From: Bacteroidales bacterium | GTDB taxonomy: Bacteria > Bacteroidota > Bacteroidia > Bacteroidales > P3 | NCBI GenBank assembly: GCA_017962665.1 | Contig: JAGCUU010000036.1 | Coordinates: forward strand, 26,826-90,825 | Direction of reading: 5' to 3' | DNA: 64,000 nucleotides | Part shown: piece after piece, positions 17,548 to 25,947 of the stretch | Numbering within the stretch: the stretch's first letter is position 1 | How the letters are laid out: the number at the start of each line of letters is the position of its first letter | Translations under genes and position numbers: made by a program | The notes under the pieces: model-generated | Databases searched by the model: none | What the model was told of the DNA's origin: nothing | The model's input: the letters and a program-made list of their open reading frames with translations, nothing else

Positions 17548-18419
17548 AAATCAAAATAGTTAAACCACTGATATGGATACTGTTTGACAACGTTCTCCAA
17601 TATTCCCGCATAACTCTTTGCCATAATTGCCGCCCTGCCGCGTACAGACGATTCGCTCCTGCTTTCCTCGTTGTCCACTCGACGGACAATAAGAGTATAC
17701 CGTGTTGCTTTCTTTTTCATCACAAAAACAGCAAATACTGGTATTTCCTTCTGTGCGGCAAAAACAAAGGGGCCGGCGGGCAGAGCCGCCTCTGATCCCA
17801 TGAAAATGCAAGGGAGGTTTTTTTTAGAACCCAGAAGGCGGTCGGCAGGCATACTCACAGCATCACCATCGTCAATGGCTGCATTCATCATAAATATGTG
17901 CGACATATCATTCTTTACAGGTATCATGTCTGTGCTATGCCCACCCAGCACGCGACCACGGTTTTCCATGATGGCTTCCGTCTCGCCGGCATAGACAAGC
18001 GCATGCACGCGCTTGTTGTCGGACTTGAGCGTACATCCTGCAAGCTCATAATTACCAGTATGCGAGCTGAGCATAAGGAATCCGCCGGGCTCTGAGAAGC
18101 AGGCATCCACCTGTTCTTTGCCATCGTGTTCGAAATCAAAACCACGTCCGGCATAAACGGCAAAACGGTCTATAATCACCTGTCCAAAGACGAAATGGTT
18201 GCGAAATATATACCATACTATTCGCAAACCTCTGGCACCTCGACGCACAAAGAAATCGCGCATAGCACGATAACCTTTCCTATTGAAAATCATATAGAAA
18301 GGAATAGCGAAAGCCATAAAGAAATAGATCACACGGACATCAGTCCAGCGTAATAGCCCTATCAGCCTTCGTTGCATGAATGTGCCACCATGCGTCTTTC
18401 CTGACCATTCTCGTCCCAC
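17535..18419 (-). CDS. LpxL/HtrB-type lysophospholipid acyltransferase
   Basis: A 294-residue inner-membrane acyltransferase with the HX4E motif SSHTGNYE (His120, Glu125), an N-terminal hydrophobic segment (about 28-46) and the GPFVFAAQ region downstream. The start used is GTG at 18,417-18,419, which keeps the family's usual WSGKTHGG opening; an in-frame stop lies 8 codons upstream, so the protein cannot begin much earlier. In this setting it would transfer the polyene or a fatty acyl chain to a lipid acceptor. It is 19 bp from ACP2. Confidence 0.82.
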   Translation of the reverse strand: MGREWSGKTHGGTFMQRRLIGLLRWTDVRVIYFFMAFAIPFYMIFNRKGYRAMRDFFVRRGARGLRIVWYIFRNHFVFGQVIIDRFAVYAGRGFDFEHDGKEQVDACFSEPGGFLMLSSHTGNYELAGCTLKSDNKRVHALVYAGETEAIMENRGRVLGGHSTDMIPVKNDMSHIFMMNAAIDDGDAVSMPADRLLGSKKNLPCIFMGSEAALPAGPFVFAAQKEIPVFAVFVMKKKATRYTLIVRRVDNEESRSESSVRGRAAIMAKSYAGILENVVKQYPYQWFNYFDFWNQ

Positions 18420-18438
18420 CTGGCTATTTGCGTTTTTG

Positions 18439-18681
18439 TTAGCTTATCTTCAATTCAATATAGTCGCAGAACTGGCCGAAGGTCTTTACCTGTTGCATCT
18501 CTTCAGGCTTGATCTTGAATCCGAACTTCTTTTCAACTATGACAACGATGTCGACAAAATCGAGACTGTCAACTCCAATATCTTCTTTCAGTCGTGCTTC
18601 GGGTTTTATTTTTTCCTCGTCCAGTTCAAGGTCTTCTACCAAAAAATCCTTTACTGTTGCTTCTATTTCTGTTCTTGTCAT
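18439..18681 (-). CDS. Acyl carrier protein 2
   Basis: An 80-residue acidic carrier with Ser39 in DIGVDSLDFVD, the standard DSL phosphopantetheine site. It is closer to primary-metabolism ACPs than ACP1, which has DSI. It is the last gene before a 50-bp spacer holding a 7-bp tandem repeat and the methyltransferase gene. Confidence 0.88.
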   Translation of the reverse strand: MTRTEIEATVKDFLVEDLELDEEKIKPEARLKEDIGVDSLDFVDIVVIVEKKFGFKIKPEEMQQVKTFGQFCDYIELKIS

Positions 18682-18713
18682 ATATTTTTAGTTTTTTCGT
18701 TTTTCTAGAATTG

Positions 18714-18741
18714 TCAATTATCAATTGTCAATTATCAATTA
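18714..18741. repeat. Heptamer tandem repeat (TCAATTR)4
   Basis: Four head-to-tail 7-mers: TCAATTA, TCAATTG, TCAATTA, TCAATTA, followed by a degenerate CCAACTC. The tract runs into the 3' end of the methyltransferase gene and supplies its TGA stop (18,735-18,737 on the minus strand) and the last Asn codon. Confidence 0.85.
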
Positions 18742-19838
18742 CCAACTCTCCTGCAGACCATTATGCTGTGACCGTATCCGAGGTTGTCGACTATCGATTC
18801 TACCTCGAGACCTGACTTATTCACTACTCGCTCCATATCCTCAGAATGATACATCTTGCTATTGCCATTGGCAATAGCAGTAAAGTACAAACTGGTCATC
18901 GTCAGGCAGAATGCAGCCAAATCATGACGCTGACGATCCCAGAATGTCTCCATGATGCAGAGCCTGCTACCTTCATCCATAATGGCAGCGGCACGCGTCA
19001 GGATGCTCTCTATTTCATCCTCGCCGAAACAGTCAAGAAATTGGCTCATCCAGATGATGTCATAGTGTTTGTCCGTCGGGAATGGTGCCTTGGAGTCAAG
19101 CAGGTTGATTCCACATCCGTCAATACGGTCAGCGCCCTTCTTACCCTCTGTGAACTTTCGCATCATGCTTATCTGCTGAGGAAGATCCATGATAGTGACA
19201 TGTACATCGTCATTGTAGTCGACACAACGCAATGCCCAACGTCCAGTGTTGCCACCAACATCAAGCAATGTCCGCGGTTTCCTATCGAAAACAACAGCGA
19301 GTGCCTCATCAAAAGAGTTGTCGGAATAAAAATGGTCGAATCCAAACCAGCTGTCCTGCACCTGTTTTGGAAGACTGGAAAGTCCCTCATACACAGTCGG
19401 CCAGTCACCAAAATGTTCCAAACCTACGGGACGTCCCTCGTCGAGTGATTCCTCCAACCGAAACCATCCTTCATAGTTGACATCGTGATTGAAAGCCATG
19501 TTCACCTGTGTAAGTCTGTCAGCCAACAGACACCAACCGGTCTTAGTGAGAAGGAAATGCTCGCGGTCGTCGGCAAGCATAACGGTGCCGATGCATAGCG
19601 AAGCCTCCATCAAGACCTTGATAGCGTAAGAAGTCTTGCCCGTACGCTCAACGATTTCACTCATCGTCATGCCGTTATCGCTGTTACGCAACATCTCAAG
19701 GATGCCCCATTTGACCATTATGCGTGATGCCTGAAACACCACAGGGCCAAAAGCAATCCATTCGGCTCTGCGCTGCGCCTCTCTCGCCGTAAGGTGTTCT
19801 TTGGTATAGGCCGTTTCTAAGTTTTTTGACAGATTCAT
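18735..19838 (-). CDS. SAM-dependent O-methyltransferase with winged-helix dimerisation domain
   Basis: A 367-residue class I methyltransferase of the plant-O-methyltransferase/hydroxyindole type. An N-terminal winged-helix domain (about 25-110, containing TGKTSYAIKVLMEASLCIG) precedes the SAM motif TLLDVGGNTGRWAL near 190-203. It probably methylates a hydroxyl on the aryl head group, a modification seen in described aryl polyenes. The gene's final codons and stop lie within a heptamer repeat. Confidence 0.82.
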   Translation of the reverse strand: MNLSKNLETAYTKEHLTAREAQRRAEWIAFGPVVFQASRIMVKWGILEMLRNSDNGMTMSEIVERTGKTSYAIKVLMEASLCIGTVMLADDREHFLLTKTGWCLLADRLTQVNMAFNHDVNYEGWFRLEESLDEGRPVGLEHFGDWPTVYEGLSSLPKQVQDSWFGFDHFYSDNSFDEALAVVFDRKPRTLLDVGGNTGRWALRCVDYNDDVHVTIMDLPQQISMMRKFTEGKKGADRIDGCGINLLDSKAPFPTDKHYDIIWMSQFLDCFGEDEIESILTRAAAIMDEGSRLCIMETFWDRQRHDLAAFCLTMTSLYFTAIANGNSKMYHSEDMERVVNKSGLEVESIVDNLGYGHSIMVCRRVGN

Positions 19839-19867
19839 CTGTTGTCTTTAAAAGTTTATGTGTCTAT

Positions 19868-21085
19868 TCAGATTTTTTTCACAATCAACGCACTGTTCGT
19901 GCCGCCAAAGCCAAAGGAGTTGCTCAGTACGGTTTCCACTTTGGTCTCCACGGTCTTTGCTGCTATCTTCAGCCTTGCACTGGCCTCGTCGGGATTCTCA
20001 AAGTTGATATTCGGTGCCACGAAGCCGTTCTGCATCATCAGCGTACAATAGACTATCTCGCTTGCACCTGCCATCCAGCATTCATGTCCTGTCATGCTCT
20101 TCGTCGAACTGATCCATGCTCTCTGACCTTCAAACAGACGTCCCAAAGCCTCTGCCTCGTTCATGTCGCCCTGCTGGGTTGATGTAGCATGGGCATTGAC
20201 ATAGTCGATATCACCGACGCCTACTCCCGCATCTTTCAATGCACGTTGCATAGCCAACACCGAACCGTCTGCGCTTGCCTGCGATATTCCGCCGCCATTC
20301 GACGAGAAGCCGTAACCTGCCACTTCGCAGATTATCTTCGCCCCACGTGCCATAGCATGGTCATAGTCCTCCAAAACAAGTGCCGCCGCTCCTCCCGAAG
20401 GTACAAGACCGTCTCGATTGCGATCGAAAGGTCGTGAAGCCTTGGTGGGTTCTTCCATACGTTTCGAGAAAGCTCCCAATGCGTCGAACGACGCCATGCT
20501 GTAATAATTAGTCTCTTGCGCACCGCCACAGATAACCATGTCCTGCAATCCTTGCTTGATAAACATGTATCCAAGCCCTATGGCATGTGAGCCACTGGCA
20601 CAGGCAGCACTGACGCTGAAATTGATGCCCCTCAGGTGGAAAATGGTGCTCATATTCATATTAACCGTAGAGTTCATTGACTGGAATATCCAGCCTGAAC
20701 CTAACAGCATAGAGTCCCTCTTCTCCGCCATGATGTTGGCCGACTCCACCACCGCCTTTGCAGAGGAGTCGTTGCCGAACAGCACGCCCACCTCATTTTT
20801 CAGCAAGTAATATTCGTCTATTCCTGCATTCGCGACGGCCTCTCTCGTAGCCATGTATGCATACTCTGCCTCTTCCGAAAGACCCACTCTCAGTCTGCGG
20901 TCCAATACCCCCTTCAATACAGGCTTCTTAACGATTCCGGTCAGCGACGACTGGTATCCGTAGCCTATCCTTTCAGGCTCCACACCAATTCCCGACCGCC
21001 CTGCATAGAGGCTGTCGCGCACTTCATCAAGCCCGCACCCTATACATGACCATATTCCTGTTCCGGTAACTACTACTCGTCTCAT
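19868..21085 (-). CDS. Active beta-ketoacyl-ACP synthase (FabF-like, polyene ketosynthase 3)
   Basis: A 405-residue condensing enzyme, full FabF length, with Cys162 in SAACASGSHAIG, His299 in NAHATSTQQGD, Lys329 and His334 in STKSMTGHE. Of the three active ketosynthases this is the most FabF/FabB-like. It starts only 4 bp after the stop of... its upstream neighbour at 21,090, a beta-barrel gene, so both belong to the same operon. Confidence 0.88.
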   Translation of the reverse strand: MRRVVVTGTGIWSCIGCGLDEVRDSLYAGRSGIGVEPERIGYGYQSSLTGIVKKPVLKGVLDRRLRVGLSEEAEYAYMATREAVANAGIDEYYLLKNEVGVLFGNDSSAKAVVESANIMAEKRDSMLLGSGWIFQSMNSTVNMNMSTIFHLRGINFSVSAACASGSHAIGLGYMFIKQGLQDMVICGGAQETNYYSMASFDALGAFSKRMEEPTKASRPFDRNRDGLVPSGGAAALVLEDYDHAMARGAKIICEVAGYGFSSNGGGISQASADGSVLAMQRALKDAGVGVGDIDYVNAHATSTQQGDMNEAEALGRLFEGQRAWISSTKSMTGHECWMAGASEIVYCTLMMQNGFVAPNINFENPDEASARLKIAAKTVETKVETVLSNSFGFGGTNSALIVKKI

Positions 21086-21089
21086 ATTT

Positions 21090-21629
21090 CTACCATTCGA
21101 TTCCTATCCTCAATCCTATGCTTGACGGATGCATCTCTTCGAAAGTCTGGTCGTACGAATGTGTAGCTGTATTATAAACCTCCGTTATAACAGTCTTGTA
21201 CTTGGAAAAATAGGATGCTGTCAGCATCAGGTTGATGGCGAAATCCCTGCTCGATCCAAAACGGACACCGAAGGCAGCATCAGCATAGGCTCCTGTATTC
21301 TCCGAAAGATATGAACCCAACCTCATCTGAATGGTCGGGGTCACCTTGCCGCTATAGCAGAAGTTATATTTCAAGGCCGTGTAGATAGGCATGGCAAAGA
21401 AGTCGTTGCCCCCCTCCAAGGCGACACCTATTCCGATAAAGGTATTGCTGTTGAAATAGAAACCGTGTGTGGTTGAAAACGACACCGATGTGTTGCCATC
21501 ATCCCATAGTCTCACGCTCGGACCTTGTTCCAAAAAGCCCTGATATCCCGAAGGAATCTTAATACCCTCTTGAGCATTTATTATTCCAGCGACTGCAACC
21601 GCAATAAGCAATAAAGAAATTTTTTTCAT
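21090..21629 (-). CDS. Small outer-membrane beta-barrel protein
   Basis: A 179-residue protein with a signal peptide (KKISLLLIAVAVAGIINAQ) and alternating amphipathic strands ending in the aromatic residue Trp (LRIGIEW), typical of 8-stranded outer-membrane barrels. Its place between the ketosynthase and ketoreductase genes of the cluster suggests a role in product placement at the outer membrane or in membrane sensing; that is inference. Confidence 0.7.
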   Translation of the reverse strand: MKKISLLLIAVAVAGIINAQEGIKIPSGYQGFLEQGPSVRLWDDGNTSVSFSTTHGFYFNSNTFIGIGVALEGGNDFFAMPIYTALKYNFCYSGKVTPTIQMRLGSYLSENTGAYADAAFGVRFGSSRDFAINLMLTASYFSKYKTVITEVYNTATHSYDQTFEEMHPSSIGLRIGIEW

Positions 21630-21657
21630 AATAGTATTTTTTTGATGTTTTTAATTT

Positions 21658-22383
21658 TTATAAAACTCCACCATTGATTGATATGACCTCACCTGTAATA
21701 TAGGCAGCCTCTTTCGATGCCAGGAAAGCCACCAGTGCTGCCACCTCTTCAGGCTTGCCCATGCGTCCCAGTGGCACCATCTTCTCTATCTCTTTCTTGT
21801 CCAATCCCGCCACCATGTCGGTCTCGACAAAGCCTGGAGCCACCACATTCACAGTCACTTTTCGTTTTGCCACCTCCTGTGCCAAAGCCTTGCTGGCGCC
21901 TATCAACCCCGCCTTCGCAGCCGAATAATTGCACTGGCCGGGCATTCCCTTTATACCGGAGACCGACGACACATTGACTATCCTGCCGTTGCGGTGTACC
22001 ATCATGTTCTTCACCACCCTGCGGGTGAGATAGAAAAAGCCGTCCAGAGTTGTCTCCAACACCTTATGCCACTGCCCTTCGTCCATAAAGACTAGCAGGT
22101 TGTCCTCCCTGATACCGGCATTGTTCACCAACACCGACACATAGTCGTCCGTATGCTCGTTCTCCCATGTTTCCAAAGCTGCGTCCACCGCTTTGCCGTC
22201 CGACACGTCGAAACGCATCAGCTCGGCTCTTCCGCCAGCGGACTCTATCTCTTTGACCACCTCATGCGCCGATTCCTCGCTTCTATTGTAGTTCACTATC
22301 ACCGGCCATCCTTCACATGCCAACCTAATGGCTATCGCTCTCCCCAAGCCTCTCGACGCACCCGTCACCATTGCATATTCCAT
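21658..22383 (-). CDS. 3-oxoacyl-ACP reductase (FabG-like ketoreductase)
   Basis: A 241-residue short-chain dehydrogenase with the NADPH-binding motif VTGASRGLG (6-14), NNAG near 87-90, and the catalytic Ser140, Tyr153 and Lys157 (YSAAKAG). It reduces 3-oxoacyl-ACP to the 3-hydroxy form before dehydration in each round of polyene extension. It lies between the beta-barrel and the ammonia-lyase genes with 28- and 34-bp gaps. Confidence 0.88.
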   Translation of the reverse strand: MEYAMVTGASRGLGRAIAIRLACEGWPVIVNYNRSEESAHEVVKEIESAGGRAELMRFDVSDGKAVDAALETWENEHTDDYVSVLVNNAGIREDNLLVFMDEGQWHKVLETTLDGFFYLTRRVVKNMMVHRNGRIVNVSSVSGIKGMPGQCNYSAAKAGLIGASKALAQEVAKRKVTVNVVAPGFVETDMVAGLDKKEIEKMVPLGRMGKPEEVAALVAFLASKEAAYITGEVISINGGVL

Positions 22384-22417
22384 AGATAATACTCTTTTGT
22401 AAAAACCACTATTGACT

Positions 22418-23935
22418 TTATTTCCTCAAATATTTTTCCACTGACGCTATTCTGTCGTAAAACGGCTCATCTTCGACAAACATGGGCACCAACGACCTGA
22501 TCTCATCATATATCTTGCGTGTTGCAGGAGCCAACTTGTCAGCCTTTTTCAGACAATCCGTTGCTTGTGCCAATGCTATCATCAGTATCGACATAACTTC
22601 ATAGCAGTTGTCTATCACCGTCTTGCAGAGCAAGGCGGTATTGGTACCCATGCTGACGATATCCTGGTTATCGTTGTTGTTGGGTATGCTATGTACATAG
22701 TTTGGCATCGCCAAAGTCTGACATTCCGCCGTAGTCGATGTCGCCGTGAACTGGCAGGCCTGCATTCCGTAGTTCAACCCCAACACTCCCATATTAAGGA
22801 ATGGTGGCAGTATGCCGTTGATGCGGTCATGGAAAAGGTAGTTCAGCTGTCTTTCTGCCACCATGGCCACCCTCACCATACCGATTTTTACCTTGTCCTC
22901 TTCAAGCGAGATATAGTCGCCGTGGAAGTTTCCTCCATGATACACATTCCTGGTCTCCGGATCAACAATAGGGTTATCGCTTGCCGACCGCAATTCCTCT
23001 TCTATCACCCGTCCTGAATTCTCCAAAGTCTCCAGTATCGGACCAAGTATCTGCGGCGTACAACGCAACGAATAGTACGGCTGCACCTTGTGGCCGAAAG
23101 TGACATCGCATAAATGGCCGCCATTATACAATTCGTGTTCCCTGTCCAACAGGCATCCGCTGCCCGCGGAGAGCTCTCTCATTCGCCTTGCTATCTCTAT
23201 CTGTCCTGCATGACGGCGACAGGCATTGAGCGGCTCCGCCATCAGGTCGTTATAACTTGATGCCACCTCGTTCATCCACACACTTGCCAAAACCGACCAG
23301 TCAAGCAGCTTCTTTGCATAATGTTGGTTGACAGCCGCAATTCCGGTCATGACCGACGTCCCATTGGTTATCGACAATCCTTCACGGATATGTATACCTA
23401 TCGGCTTCAATTTCTTCTCTTCTAACACTTCCGTAGTATTGCGCCACTGGCCCTTGTAATGCACCTTTCCTTCTCCTATCAGCGTCAACGCTATATGTGC
23501 CAACTGCACCAAATCCCCACTGGCACCTACACTTCCATGTTTTGGCACAAACGGTATGATGCTCTCGTTGATGAATTCGGTCAACAGCAGCGCCACCTCG
23601 GGATGCACACCTGAACGGCACTGAAGTATCGACCCCAGGCGAGCCACCATAGCAGCACGGACATATATATCATCCAATGGTTCTCCGGCACCAGTGGAAT
23701 GGCTACGTATGATGTTGTACTGCAAATCGGACAGGTGTTTGTCGTCTACACGCCACTGCGCCATAGGGCCAAAACCGGTATTAATGCCGTAGATAATCTT
23801 CTCGGCGGAAAAATTCTTCAAAAACAAATGGCATTTTTCTATCTCTGCCATCTTTTCAGGTTCAACGGAGAACTTCTCATTTCCGAAAAGAATCTTCTCT
23901 AACGCCTCTATGGAAAAATTGGATATTTGCAACAT
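22418..23935 (-). CDS. MIO-type aromatic amino acid ammonia-lyase
   Basis: A 505-residue member of the histidine/tyrosine/phenylalanine ammonia-lyase family. The Ala138-Ser139-Gly140 triad in GSVGASGD forms the MIO prosthetic group, and Tyr49 in YGINTGFG is the expected catalytic base. The substrate-selectivity position reads Ser78-His79 (NIIRSHSTG), as in histidine ammonia-lyases, not His-Leu as in the Rhodobacter tyrosine enzyme. Context, however, is an aryl polyene cluster, with no urocanase or imidazolonepropionase beside it, so it probably makes cinnamate or coumarate for the starter unit. It is the first gene of the operon. Confidence 0.82.
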   Translation of the reverse strand: MLQISNFSIEALEKILFGNEKFSVEPEKMAEIEKCHLFLKNFSAEKIIYGINTGFGPMAQWRVDDKHLSDLQYNIIRSHSTGAGEPLDDIYVRAAMVARLGSILQCRSGVHPEVALLLTEFINESIIPFVPKHGSVGASGDLVQLAHIALTLIGEGKVHYKGQWRNTTEVLEEKKLKPIGIHIREGLSITNGTSVMTGIAAVNQHYAKKLLDWSVLASVWMNEVASSYNDLMAEPLNACRRHAGQIEIARRMRELSAGSGCLLDREHELYNGGHLCDVTFGHKVQPYYSLRCTPQILGPILETLENSGRVIEEELRSASDNPIVDPETRNVYHGGNFHGDYISLEEDKVKIGMVRVAMVAERQLNYLFHDRINGILPPFLNMGVLGLNYGMQACQFTATSTTAECQTLAMPNYVHSIPNNNDNQDIVSMGTNTALLCKTVIDNCYEVMSILMIALAQATDCLKKADKLAPATRKIYDEIRSLVPMFVEDEPFYDRIASVEKYLRK

Positions 23936-23988
23936 TACCTTATCGTTACTATATATATTTTGTTCTTTAATTTATATCTACAAAAATG

Positions 23989-23996
23989 CAAAAATA
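23989..23996 (-). promoter_or_regulatory. Probable -7 box of the aryl polyene operon
   Basis: TATTTTTG on the minus strand, about 54 bp upstream of the ammonia-lyase start, matches the Bacteroidetes -7 consensus TAnnTTTG. No good TTTG is found 19-20 bp further upstream, so the promoter may be weak or activator-dependent. It is the only promoter-like match I see for the 23.8-kb minus-strand run. Confidence 0.45.
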
Positions 23997-24112
23997 CACT
24001 TTTTTTTTCACAATCCGTCTTTTTTTTACTTTTTCATTTGCATTGTATTATATAGGCACATTCGGCATATAAACCAAATGTCACTTCTGAGCAACACCCC
24101 AAACAAAAAAAA

Positions 24113-24141
24113 AGGATGTCCCATGGGTTTGGGAACATCCT
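24113..24141 (-). terminator. Intrinsic terminator after the diaminohexanoate dehydrogenase gene
   Basis: On the minus strand a GGATGTTCCC/GGGACATCC stem (one bulge) with a loop AAACCCAT is followed by a run of ten T. It lies 27 bp past the stop at 24,168 and shields the aryl polyene promoter from read-through. Confidence 0.8.
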
Positions 24142-24167
24142 CTTTTTTATTCAAATCAGGGTTTCGC

Positions 24168-25241
24168 TTATGCGTAGAGCTCTTCGAAAATCTTACGCAG
24201 CTTCGGGCTTTCGCGGAGTTCCTGCAGAGTGAACTCTGCATGGCCCTTGGTGTAGCCGTTACCCATGATCATGTTGACATCGCTTCCGATACCTTCAGCA
24301 CCAAGGCTGGCCTTGGTAAAGCTGGTGGCCATCGAGAAGAAATAGACGATACCGTCATCTTTGGTAATGAGGACTGCTGTCATCTCCTGGTCTGGTACAT
24401 TGACGCAGTTGATGGTGACATCGGCCATCTTGCCGTCAGTGAGACGCTCAATCATTTCATAGACCTGGACTGGAGTCATGCCTGCGGCACTTTCCACGAT
24501 ATCGCAGAAGCCAAGGTCTTTGATTCTCTGGGTCGACTTCGGACTGTTGGCAATACCAATAACCTTACCAGTTACACCAACACGTTTCTTTGCCTCATAG
24601 CAGCAGAGCATACCGCTCTTGCCACCGGCACCGAGAATGACTACGGTCTGGCCATACTGGCAGAGCTTTGCGGTCTGAGCAGGAGCACCAGCGACATCGA
24701 GTGCACTGAGGGCCAGCTTCTCGGGCATATCATCAGGAATCTTGGCATAAATACCGCTCTCGAACAGAATGGCTTTACCCTTGATGTCGACCTGGTCAAT
24801 CTCAGGACGAATCTCGCCAAACGAATCAATACGGAGCGGAGTGAGCGACAAGCTCACCAGGGTAGCAATACGATCGCCCTCTTTCAGGTCAATCTTTCCC
24901 TTCAATGCATCACCGATTTTCTCAACCTTGCCAAGCAGCATACCGCCTGATCCAGTACGACGATTGCGGTGCTTGCCCTGCAACTCGACATTGAGCAGCA
25001 TCTCTTTCTTCACCTCCTCGAGTATCTTCTCCTGGCTTGCACCCTCTCCTGCCTGACTCTTGGCATAGTTCATAATATCGGTAAACGACGCAGAGTCGAC
25101 ATTCAATGTCTGCACATCGATAAGAATCTCATTGTCGTAAAGAACGTCCATGTTGTTGTCAAGTTTGTTGGCCGGCTGCGGAAGCACTCCCTTCGGCTCT
25201 AATACACGGTGGACACCGTATTTGTTTCCTTTTGGTTGCAT
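24168..25241 (-). CDS. kdd: L-erythro-3,5-diaminohexanoate dehydrogenase (lysine fermentation)
   Basis: A 357-residue zinc-free medium-chain-dehydrogenase-like protein. Its opening GNKYGVHRVLEPKGVLPQ closely follows the pattern I know for Kdd, the enzyme that oxidatively deaminates 3,5-diaminohexanoate to 5-amino-3-oxohexanoate. A Rossmann motif VVILGAGGKSGM lies near residue 200, and the C-terminus keeps SFTKASLGAEGIGSD. The other lysine-fermentation genes (kamA, kamDE, kce, kal) are not in the window, so it is either a lone copy or the pathway is dispersed. It has its own consensus promoter and its own terminator. A generic alcohol-dehydrogenase annotation is the main alternative. Confidence 0.75.
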   Translation of the reverse strand: MQPKGNKYGVHRVLEPKGVLPQPANKLDNNMDVLYDNEILIDVQTLNVDSASFTDIMNYAKSQAGEGASQEKILEEVKKEMLLNVELQGKHRNRRTGSGGMLLGKVEKIGDALKGKIDLKEGDRIATLVSLSLTPLRIDSFGEIRPEIDQVDIKGKAILFESGIYAKIPDDMPEKLALSALDVAGAPAQTAKLCQYGQTVVILGAGGKSGMLCCYEAKKRVGVTGKVIGIANSPKSTQRIKDLGFCDIVESAAGMTPVQVYEMIERLTDGKMADVTINCVNVPDQEMTAVLITKDDGIVYFFSMATSFTKASLGAEGIGSDVNMIMGNGYTKGHAEFTLQELRESPKLRKIFEELYA

Positions 25242-25305
25242 AAAAATAAATTATTTAGTTGTTTATTAATTATTTATTATTACCATTAACTTTCAAAAGA
25301 ACTTT

Positions 25306-25337
25306 CAAAAGTAGTATTTTCTCGCAATATGTGCAAA
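25306..25337 (-). promoter_or_regulatory. Consensus Bacteroidetes promoter of kdd
   Basis: Minus strand: TTTG (25,334-25,337), a 20-bp spacer, TACTTTTG (25,306-25,313). This is an exact match to the -33/-7 pattern. Transcription would begin near 25,299, leaving a leader of about 58 nt before the ATG. Confidence 0.8.
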
Positions 25338-25480
25338 TTTTTTTCTGCCTACCACTCTTTTCTCAAAATAAAAATCCCTTTATTGTGTTATCTTCATAGC
25401 GACAGATAAAAAAAAGTCATCGCCAACACCACACCTAATCAACCAATTATAAACAACACCTATAACCAACAATCATCAAT

Positions 25481-25873
25481 ATGTCCAACCAATATCTGCG
25501 CAAGGCCAAACGGAATCTTTTCCATCCTCTCTTTCTCACCGTCGCAATCATCGCAGTTCTTGCCCTCGGCGCATACGCCTTATGGGATGGCAACAAACAC
25601 AGCGACCTCCTTGGCTCTTGGGTTACCACTGTGGACGGCATGGAAACAGGCTTCCAGTGTGGCAAACAAGGTATCGCCGCCTCTATCAACAACTCCACAC
25701 GCCAATACAACAGCTGGAAGCTTCACAAAAAAAACCTCCTTCTCAAGGGAAAGCTATTCTCAGACGGAGTCATTACGGATTTCTGCGACACCTTGAAAAT
25801 AAACAAACTGAATTCAAAAAGCCTGAACGTCACACAACACGGGGAAACAATTTCTTTCCATAAAATCCGCTGA
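25481..25873 (+). CDS. Membrane-anchored lipocalin-like small protein
   Basis: A 130-residue protein with one membrane helix (about 15-34, LFLTVAIIAVLALGAYALW) and a short extracytoplasmic domain that begins LLGSWVTTVDGMETGF, resembling the opening of lipocalin-like domains in Bacteroidetes. The remaining strands alternate polar and hydrophobic residues. Its function is unknown. It stands alone between the kdd promoter region and the GWxTD gene, 74 bp upstream of the latter. Confidence 0.65.
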   Translation: MSNQYLRKAKRNLFHPLFLTVAIIAVLALGAYALWDGNKHSDLLGSWVTTVDGMETGFQCGKQGIAASINNSTRQYNSWKLHKKNLLLKGKLFSDGVITDFCDTLKINKLNSKSLNVTQHGETISFHKIR

Positions 25874-25947
25874 CATTCCTCAAATCGTTTTTCCCGACAC
25901 AATACTTAGTCACTTTTTACGTTTTTACTATAATTAAACACTACGAC

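Noticed and set aside
22418-23935. HutH in a histidine utilisation operon
   Set aside because: No urocanase, imidazolonepropionase or formiminotransferase lies nearby; all neighbours are polyene synthesis genes.
194-23935. Flexirubin cluster
   Set aside because: No recognisable dialkylresorcinol enzymes (DarA/DarB) are present in this window, so the aryl polyene class is the safer call.
23910-24950. 346-residue plus-strand frame across the kdd region
   Set aside because: It crosses the aryl polyene promoter, the kdd terminator and most of kdd in antisense; the kdd reading is clearly native.
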